From NCBI GenBank assembly GCA_030015575.1, contig JASDDO010000026.1:450097096-450161095 (forward strand): a stretch of 64,000 nt of DNA, given 5' to 3'. This document shows positions 55,835 to 64,000 of the stretch, piece after piece (the first letter of the stretch is position 1; each line of letters opens with the position of its first letter). Below the pieces are notes generated by a model, which was not told where the DNA came from, ran no database searches, and saw nothing but the letters and a program-made list of their open reading frames with translations. This DNA is from Agapanthus africanus (taxonomy: Eukaryota > Streptophyta > Magnoliopsida > Asparagales > Amaryllidaceae). A program made the position numbers and the translations under genes.

Positions 55835-58032
55835 TGTAAGTGCACGGCGGCGCCCCGGCCGTCAATCCGACGGCCAAATGCGGAAGCGGTGATAAACTTT
55901 AATTTTTCTTGAACTGGCAAACCGCCGCGCACTAATACCCGGATCGAACAATTAATTAGTTCTAGCTAACTACAAGATGGGAAAGAGATATACCGACGAT
56001 CCAAGTCCTCCGGTCTTCTCATCATCGTCCGGGTCTCCTGCGGAATGTCCCGTCTCCTCCTCGTCGCCGGAAGTGCACCACATCGCCTACATCGTTTACG
56101 GGCTCCCACCTCAATGCCGAGGCAACTCGGGCACGAAGCCGGCTACTCGACGTGCCCAAGATTTGCTGTAGAATATAATGTGGATTACATGTCTCATTTG
56201 GGATTATGGAGTTGCCTTTTGTGGAGGAATTGAAGGATGTTTTTGGATGAACAAGAGAGCATTTTTCTTGGCACCATGAGAGCTAAAATTGCCACACCAC
56301 CAATAAAATGAATCCCATCTTTTTTCTAGGAATGGCCAGCCCCCCCCTTTAGTGTGATTGGAGAGAGAGTGCAAAGACAAGGGGGTGGGTGGAATGTGAG
56401 TGATGATGAAAGAAAAACAAATGATCACAAGGAAATCCACACTCCATCAACAACATCAACTCAACAAAGTCAAGCCATCATGATAGCAAGAAGTCAAGGT
56501 CAATGAGAGACTATCATGATACAACAATAAGCAAATACCCCCTCCACAAATACTTATTTGCAACAATGCAAATAAGCCCTCCTCCACCAATCTTCGGCCA
56601 ATGAACGGAACAATGGAAATCGGCCGAAACGGAAAGCAAACTGGCAACTCCAGAAAACTGGTCCCGTAATAAATTACAGGAAAACCCCGATACTGTGCAT
56701 ACACACCCGCATCTGTATTCCGACCGAAATACAAATGCAATGAGACAAAATCTACACTGTACTATACAAGGATCCGACTTAAACCAAAACTGGCCAGTAA
56801 TATCCGTTCGATCCTGATCCGTACAATACCGCACGTATCTGATCGAACCCTGCCATATATCCATACGGCCTATAGTACAGACTGTCCGATCCTGATCCGT
56901 GCAATACCGCACGTATCTGATCGGACCCTGCCATATCTCCATACGGCCTCTACAACCTTTCGCCCGAAAGCTGAGTAACAGAATATGGGGGACTCTAAAG
57001 ACTCATCAACACCTTGGTTGTGGATTTAACCACTAGCACGTTAGAGGTATAAGCCAATACATAACGGGCTACCAGGTATTGACCAAAAGGGACGTCTGTG
57101 AGCGAACTCAGCCTGACTCCCTACTGAGCCTGTCAGTGACAATATCCGTACAGTCCGGTCCGTTCGTCTATGAGCATCGCATGGCGGGCCTAGGGGGTTG
57201 GTAAAAGTCAGACCCCCAAAAGCGGTACAAGTCGTGTCGGAGTGTAGCCCAGAACACCCTGAGATACTACTGGAATACCTACCTGTAAATCTCCTTGCCT
57301 CGGCCGAGGGCTTCGTGTAATGGCTCTCCTAGACACAGCACGACCTCACCCCCAATACCGGGAGAGACGAACCCCTGAAGATACGCTCACTGCCTCCATG
57401 TGGCTCGGGACTGTACCCAACTAAAACCTGTTTGCACGACTCCTTTGAGCCGTGGTAGGGTAGTAATCAAAGTACAGTGGGAACACACACGAGACAAATG
57501 ACGATCCCCAGGTCGATGAACTAACCTGCACACATGTCACCAGGGAACTGCCATCTGACGTCTGGTATATGACCAACTAGCATGTTCCCGGCGAGTCCTG
57601 TCCGGTGTACTCATAACCCAATGAGCACCTGTATACATCTTAGGTGATCCAACTGACACCAGTGGCTTATGAGACCGGCCACCGCCCCTCGTCGGGGTCT
57701 CGACTGTATACACTAGTCTACTATGGAGAATCGATGCCCTGTCTCGAAACTCTCACGACTAGGGACCTTTTAAGGATATGCTTATAGACCCCCAGCTCCC
57801 ACTTATATGATCGCCCTCATACTGCTGGTGGTCAAGCAAGAATCCTAGGGGCTCTATCAACGTGTAATAGCGACGTGTCAGGTCACTTAAAACAGTACAC
57901 GATGATAAAGGTAAACCAGATAGCATACTATCATCTCGAGTAAGACTGTCCTACCGGGATAGGTCCTCCATCAATCATTACAATCACGTACCTGTGATCC
58001 AATAATTGACTCTGAGGGCACTATCTCCAACA
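55835..58032 (-). repeat. 3' LTR of element G
   Basis: TGTTGGAGATAGTGCCCTCA at 58032 to ..TGCACTTACA at 55835 on the minus strand; about 2.2 kb. Confidence 0.94.
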
Positions 58033-58043
58033 ATCTCCCACTT
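58033..58043 (-). other. Polypurine tract of element G
   Basis: AAGTGGGAGAT on the minus strand next to the 3' LTR. Confidence 0.9.
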
Positions 58044-60106
58044 GCACTCAAGGCTAATTATTGCGATGTCGCATACTCACAGCCCGTGTGATACCGAACA
58101 CCCAACTCCTCTACTAGTCTGTCTCACAAAGCTCGTTTGTGAAACTATTGCGTTCGAGGAATAGCCTCAGTGAGTGGATCCGCCTTGATGTTTCTTTCTA
58201 TGTCTCTCTAAATCTCATGTTCACGGAGAAAACCATCTCCCGAAATGAGCAATACCTGTCTTAGAATGTGTCTGGATGTCTGATGGGACATAGCTCATAA
58301 ATGAACTCCAAATCCAAACTTCTTAGACTGTATCGTCAACTGAACTTAATCAGTATCCTGCGCCATGCCTCCCTCAGTATTGCCTTGGACCACCTGTCCA
58401 AAATACTGCCCCTCGTCAGAAGGAAAACTATAACTCTGACAACCTCCTTGTCGTCCATGTCACCTTGGAAGCCTGGATTGATAACTGTCTCCCGAATGAG
58501 GCTGTCGTTATCATATCCCTAGAACATCCACTTGTGTTCTAGAACTGCTTCCGACTGTTTCTCCAGGATTGGATTAATGTCAACTTATTGCATCCAGTGC
58601 AAGAACAATATCTGGTGTGGTACTTGACATCTCACGATTGACTCAATTGCCTGAGCAAGTGATCTGCCAATCATGCACGTCCCTCTCCTCTTTAGTCTGT
58701 AAGACACCTTTGGAGAGGGTGACTCCATTACCTGCAGGTACACTACCGTGCCAGGAGTCGTCCATCCTAAATACTCTTAGAATGCTGTCAAGTACCCTGA
58801 TTGGGAAACCACCCAAATCTAGATCTAAAACCATAGATCTAGTAGCCAGTATGTCTGATATAAAATCCATTTCCTTTGTGGAGAAACCACTGTGTGACGA
58901 CCAAAGTATAACCGATCGTAGTATAGGAGTTTCCTTTCCTACTTTGTGTATGTCATCCAAATACCAGGATATCACACCCTACTACCTTCTCAACAGATCC
59001 ATCCCCTATTCTGATGAAGTCAAACCCATGACTGTCACGTCAGAAATAGATGATCTATCTCCGCTACATCTGCTTTAGTCTATAAATAGACATAAGCCAC
59101 CTGTCCACCAATGCTTCCGCTGCTCCCACTGACTACGACAACCCTCTGGCAGAGTCATATACACGTACACTTCTGAAGCTAGTTTAGAACGACGCTATAC
59201 TCATCCTCCTGCCGGGTCTCACGGTCTGGAACAACAACAATGGTAATTGTGGGTAAACAAGAACTTCCCTGTCACCGTCCTTGAGGCTACCGTAGTACCT
59301 CTCGGGTGCCTGAAGTTACCCACCATATCTGCGGAGTGGCCAATGGAATGTCAATCCAGATTGAATCTTTAGGTTCCTTATCAAATCTTCAGTAATCGTT
59401 TGTGGTTCTGGAATCACTTCCAGTTCTACCATACTCCCACTACTGTTTTCTGAAAAAATCCATTTTTATTAAAACTGTGGCGAGTCTAGAACAATATTGC
59501 TATTGTTCATCCAGATGGTAGAAAATCAACCCGCGTCATATCCTGGGTCAACCCACAAACAGCCATTACAGAAACGTGCCTTGAGTTGTCCAGTGTCTGG
59601 TTTTAATCATAAGCCGGACAACTCCCCGTACCTTAACAACGTTAAGATACGAACTGTTCTATATCCAATATAGAACCAGAGGCACTGATTTAATTGAACC
59701 AGATCCAAATCATGCAGCTGTCTCCAGTGCATGTCAACTTAATGGAAGGAGGCCGATCAGCGTTACTCAACTTAGGAATGCTTCCAATTATGAGTAACCT
59801 GAAAGAGAAGCAATTTCTCTTAATCACTACTATCAACTGAATACCATATACAAGTATCTACATCTTCGATCACTTTGAAGAATCCCGATACTTGCTACAC
59901 CTGGTTCTCTACTCTATTCAAATACCTATAACTTCTCCAAATTCGGACCCTGTGTTTCCACGAAACACTTGTCTAAAAACTAGAGAAGTCATAAGTAAAC
60001 CGAATATAGTACGAGGACCAACCCCTCTGTCCTGATGGACCCTGGACAACATACAATACTCTGTATAAGTCCCTTGAGTCTGATAACTCATTCACTGTGT
60101 GTCGTA
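58044..60106 (-). pseudogene. Relic of copia integrase, RT and RNase H region (element G)
   Basis: Collinear with F 32170-34232. No frame is translatable as pol; a 153-codon plus-strand frame at 58617-59078 and shorter minus-strand frames have no domain. The hairpin positions of F recur, for example CTTAAC/GTTAAG near 59631-59645. Confidence 0.75.
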
Positions 60107-61456
60107 GGTTGAAAACTGTACTTATGGTCAAGAAGAATTACACCGCTGCTTAATGCTCCTTACCTAACCATCCACTGATATAGGTAAATGTCGTAGACAT
60201 AATTTCAGAAAGGTATATCTCACTCTATGAAAATAGACGTACAGATATATCAATTTGAAATTGGTGCATAACAGCGGATATTCAAAACCAAATATTTGCC
60301 GACCGGCAAACAGCCCAGGTGATTTCCTCAAATATCACCGATTACAACGAATCCCGATATAATGAGGATGATCACCCAATTCCCAATAACCTACTCCCAC
60401 TCATCATCTGTAAAACCATACAGATGTGAGAATCATACCTGGTAAATACATACCCTGGAGTAAGTAGCTAATCGGGAAATCAGTTTTCCTTTAACAGTAC
60501 ACAGCGAAACTGAAACATTGAAATGTTTCGATGGGGTATCCTGGTATTCCTAGTAATGCCTCTTCCAGATTCACGACTGTAACCGTATAATTCTTTGCCA
60601 CCTCTCCAAATCCCTTCATATGTCTTTAGTCATTACCTTCTGCACACCCCTTTAGGCCAAATGGTTTTCTTCCTTCCCTACCGTTCGGCACCAGCCTATG
60701 GTTTGGAAGAAGACTATCCAATAAGCATAATGGGTATACTGTCCTAATCCTAGGAACACTCGCAATGAGAGAGGGTGAAGATAAAAGACAACCGAATAAA
60801 CCTTATTCCTATTTCTCCTGGACCAGAATCCATCCCCGAACTGGAACAAGTTCCTTTCGAGTTCGTATATAACCATACGATGGAGTATCCAATAAACTGT
60901 GGATCTTCGTAGTGATACGGAGTGTCCAGGAGAAATACAAAGGTGATTTTAGGATTGGCGAAGGAATACTTGGTTTGGTCGTGAATATCTGTTGCAATTT
61001 ACTTTGCCCTCTTACTAATCCCTTGCTTTGTCTGAACTTAATACCTTCTGTACACCATCGTTAGGCTAATTGGTTTTCTTCATTCCCTACCGGTCGGCAC
61101 CAGCCTAAGGTTTGGAAAAAGACTATCCAATTTGCGTAATAGGTGTACTATCTCCTAAACCAAGGAGTACTCGCAACCTGAGAGAAGGAAAAAGGAAAAG
61201 ACAACTGAATAATCCTATCCGTTTTCTCCAGAACCTGAAACCATCCTCGAATAAATTCCTTCGAGTTCGTATCTAACCATACGATGGTTTTGTCCAATGG
61301 AAGTGGACGTTCGTAGTAATACGGGGTGTCCTGGAGAAAAGGGTAAAAGTAGGAGTGGCAATGAGGTTTGCAACTCTGACAATCCAAAAGCCAGTGTTAA
61401 GAAGGTTCGGTCAACTTGGTCACTGAGTCATAGTCTTAGGGTCGGGTCAATGGTCG
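60107..61456 (-). other. Non-coding head of G's internal region with tandem duplication
   Basis: Counterpart of F 30818-32169, with the same two tandem copies at about 60636-61336. Hairpin TTTGCCG/CGGCAAA is preserved near 60295; hairpin arms CATCTGTA/TACAGATG near 60403-60426 are perfect here but have a G-T pair in F. Confidence 0.6.
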
Positions 61457-63744
61457 CTGCCAAAGAGAGAGAGAAAAGAAACACTCAGCGTGCACTCTAA
61501 CCTAGATCAGAATGGTTACCAATTTATCTAATCTGGAAACCTCCCACTGTACCTCAAATTCTCCTCCAAACCTGAAAGAAGAATTAGTCGGGATCACCCG
61601 AGGAGTATACCAACTCATCAGTGGGAATCGGGATCCAACTATCATCGCATGATAACGTGACGGAATCCGCTCACGCAATCAGACTCCAGAAGGTATGCGC
61701 ATATCTGGCAAGTTTCAGTTCTTTTGAAACTCCCGATGAGATTTTTACCCCATGCTCTTATGACCTTGACTTTGGCCAACAAATCATAAGTCACATGTCA
61801 AGTTCTACCCGTCATTCTCCAGGTTGTTTTGAATCCACCCGTACATACCCTTGACTTTGGCCAACAAGGCAGTACGACTGTTCCAAACCAACGCATCTAT
61901 CTATGCTGCATATGAATAACCAACAGCTACCAAACACTGTGTCTTGACTTTGGCCAACAAACACAGCTTGAATACTATTGACTACCCATATGAAACGACG
62001 GAGGGCTACGAATGGTTTCTGGCGAAAACCTTTAACGTAATGAACTTGATATCGTTGAAGGAACGGATAGCTTTTTGAAAAAATAGTGACGAAAACCTTC
62101 GCTAAAGAGGTCACTCCCGGTGAAGGGATCTCGGCTCTTTCCCCGTAGAATGGGGTGCAGGATATTCTAACTGAATACCACGGTGCAAAGCAAAAGTAAT
62201 CGGCTATAGTGAAGTTAATGCCCTGACGCAAACTTCTGTCCAAGGGGTCACTCCCGGTGAAGGGATCTCGGCCCTTGCCTCGTCGACTGAGGAGCAGGAT
62301 ATTCCAACTGAATACCACGATGCTAAACAAAAGTGAACGTCCTTGCAATAACAGCTTTTTGAAAAAGTGTTCCAACAACTTCAGATTAGGTTTGTTTTTA
62401 ACTTGCATTGATCCGAATCAATGCAATCCCATCAATTGATCACACCACAAAGAACGAAAATATACTGATGTACGTATATGCCATCCGCATTCGCCACTGG
62501 GTCCCGTCATTACCCGTTAGGTTAGCTAACTAACGACAGAGCGGGGACTGGACTAGCACGGATGCAAAACATATACAACATCTACTAATATATATACCAA
62601 TATATTATATTTTGCTCAAGGCGTGAATAAAAAGCAACATCACAGAGAATGAACAGCATCACAGAACAATACAGATATCTGGGATCCCCGGGTTTCACAG
62701 AGCCGCTGAAACCCGACGTTCCCCTGGTCGTGTGGATAGCCTGTGCAATGAAATCCTAGACCCCTACGGGCGCGGCAAGTTACCCGCCAAAACCTGAAGC
62801 GAGGCAGCCCCCTTCAGCGACGTGAATGGACCACCCGGTACTTCACGGAATCCGGTAACTTGGGCACCCTTCCTGGGTCAACCTGTACCCCCTACGAGTG
62901 CGGCGAATAGCCCGCCAATCCTAGAGTGAAGCCCCCTCCGTCTCAATGCCATGAGATGCGGGATTTTTGCCCTCCAGAACCCGGCTATCCGTGCACCCCT
63001 CCGCGGGGCAATCCTAGTACAGAAAATAAAATATACATACAACGGGTACATCGACCGCAACCTGGCCGTGCCCCAAAATAATAATACAAACAGACAGTGA
63101 CGGCAGTCCACATGTCGGACGCTCTCCCCGCAATATCAAATGTACATAATACAATCACAACTGTACTAGCATTGCATCCAGGCTATCCCCCACGACCGAT
63201 CCGCAACATCACAGCAAAAACAGAACATCAACGTGAAAGTCACGTTCGCAAATCCGTCTAACCGGGCTATAGCAGTTAGACCGGATTTACCGATCAAGTG
63301 ACATTCACGGTCGCAGATATAATGTAAATACTGTGAAATAATGTGTTTAAAATATCCGATCGATCAAAAATTAACAAGTGGGCCCCCAAACAATACTGTA
63401 GCACTCACAGAAATACTGGGCCCAATATTAATATTCCAAAACCCATATTTTAAGCCCACAAGCCCTCTGGAAAAAGCTGGTGAGCTGAACCCAACTAACT
63501 GCGGCGGAACCGCGGCCAACAAGGGGTTACGGCCGCGGTTCCGCGGTCGTACGGAGGATTCAGGCAACCAAAATTTTCCAGTGGTCTTAGAGTACTCTGT
63601 ACATCATTCTGCAATCACCTGAAAAAATTTTCGAGACCAAAAATTTTCAACAGAAACTGATGCGAACTAAAATGCAGTTTTGGAACATTCGATCGATCGA
63701 AACAGAAAAACACATTACACCAAGCTAGACTATGTTAATGGCGA
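61457..63744 (-). other. Untranslated leader of element G
   Basis: Pyrimidine tract and CAG at 61457-61484; three stem-loops 61757-61966; CCGGGAGTGAC modules 62110-62190 and 62247-62331; hairpin TTGCATTGAT (62403-62412) / ATCAATGCAA (62417-62426); duplicated GAGGGGTGC module; perfect 14-bp GC hairpin 63504-63517 / 63531-63544, 213 nt from the PBS. No coding. Confidence 0.8.
61757..61966 (-). other. Three leader stem-loops with one identical loop (element G)
   Basis: CTTGACTTTGGCCAACAA (plus strand) occurs three times: 61765, 61850 and 61943. Stems: CTTATGA (61757-61763) / TCATAAG (61784-61790), CGTAC (61840-61844) / GTACG (61872-61876), CTGTG (61937-61941) / CACAG (61962-61966). Confidence 0.82.
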
Positions 63745-63757
63745 GGCTCTGATACCA
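63745..63757 (-). other. Primer-binding site of element G
   Basis: TGGTATCAGAGCC on the minus strand, one base inside the LTR end at 63759. Confidence 0.93.
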
Positions 63758-63758
63758 C

Positions 63759-64000
63759 TGTAAGTGCACGGCGGCGCCCCGGCCGTCAATCCGACGGCCA
63801 AATGCGGAAGCGGTGATAAACTTTAATTTTTCTTGAACTGGCAAACCGCCGCGCACTAATACCCGGATCGAACCATTAATTAGTTCTAGCTAACTACAAG
63901 ATGGGAAAGAGATATACCGACGATCCAAGTCCTCCGGTCCTCTCATCATCGTCCGGATCTCCTGCGGAATGTCCCGTCTCCTCCTCGTCGCCGGAAGTGC
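63759..64000 (-). repeat. 5' LTR of element G, inner 242 bp only
   Basis: Same sequence as 55835-56076 apart from a few changes; cut by the window end. Confidence 0.93.

Larger units (their letters stand above)
55835..64000 (-). mobile_element. Element G: inverted non-autonomous copia element (F type), 5' LTR cut by window end
   Basis: On the minus strand: 5' LTR (from beyond 64000 to 63759), PBS 63745-63757, leader, decayed coding, polypurine tract, 3' LTR 58032-55835. It is inserted head-on into element E of the same LTR family; the predicted duplication starts CGTGG (55830-55834). The internal region is collinear with that of F, including the tandem duplication and pol relic. Confidence 0.93.

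Noticed and set aside
58617-59078. 153-codon plus-strand frame in element G
   Set aside because: Antisense to the decayed pol relic; the matching region in F is open only in short pieces.

Overview
The window is plant nuclear DNA made entirely of LTR retrotransposons inserted into one another. I find no host gene, tRNA, rRNA, CRISPR array or bacterial feature. The eukaryotic plant call rests on Ty1/copia polyproteins, primer-binding sites complementary to initiator-Met tRNA (TGGTATCAGAGCC), 2.1-2.2 kb LTRs with TG...CA ends and 5-bp target duplications. From memory, the LTR start (TGTTAG..TATGCCCTAGAGG) resembles the Angela/BARE/WIS group. The species cannot be told; a large, repeat-rich plant genome is likely.

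Layout. Element A is a minus-strand copia element (1-9930, cut by the window start). It sits in the LTR of a minus-strand Ty3/gypsy element (9931-17983). That gypsy element sits in the last codons of an older copia element H, of which 17984-18973 is visible. H's 3' LTR is broken by another copia LTR, B (18974-20434 and 51356-52018). B is broken by element C (20435-51350, duplication TAAGT). C is broken in its integrase by element F (26302-36452, duplication GGTTC) and in its 3' LTR by element D (39085-49324, duplication CTCGA). B is broken again by element E (52019-55834 visible), which is broken in its leader by the inverted element G (55835 to the window end).

Coding state. D has the complete gag-protease-integrase-RT-RNase H order in one frame, but with three in-frame TAG codons. 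A has an open protease-to-RNase H frame and no capsid or zinc-knuckle region, although its LTRs are nearly identical. C has the same gag-less layout and is dead: split by F, several stops, RT active site changed. F and G are non-autonomous; their coding region has decayed to untranslatable sequence, but LTRs, PBS, leader and (in both) polypurine tract are kept, and their internal regions are almost the same length (5,732 and 5,726 bp). The likely relation is parasitic: D-like elements supply Gag, A-like elements supply pol, F/G-like elements supply only RNA signals. This is inference, by analogy with BARE1/BARE2.

The main discovery candidate is RNA (or cruciform) structure. Homologous positions in the LTRs, the 2-2.8 kb leaders and even pol carry hairpins whose two arms change together between subfamilies. 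The clearest are three leader stem-loops that show nearly the same 17-20 nt loop three times in one element while the loop sequence differs between subfamilies. There is also a GC-rich hairpin locked about 200-214 nt downstream of the PBS in all six copia elements with a visible leader. In F and G the former pol region has lost coding but keeps or gains perfect hairpins. All pairings and differences were counted by eye; no alignment, folding or database search was run.
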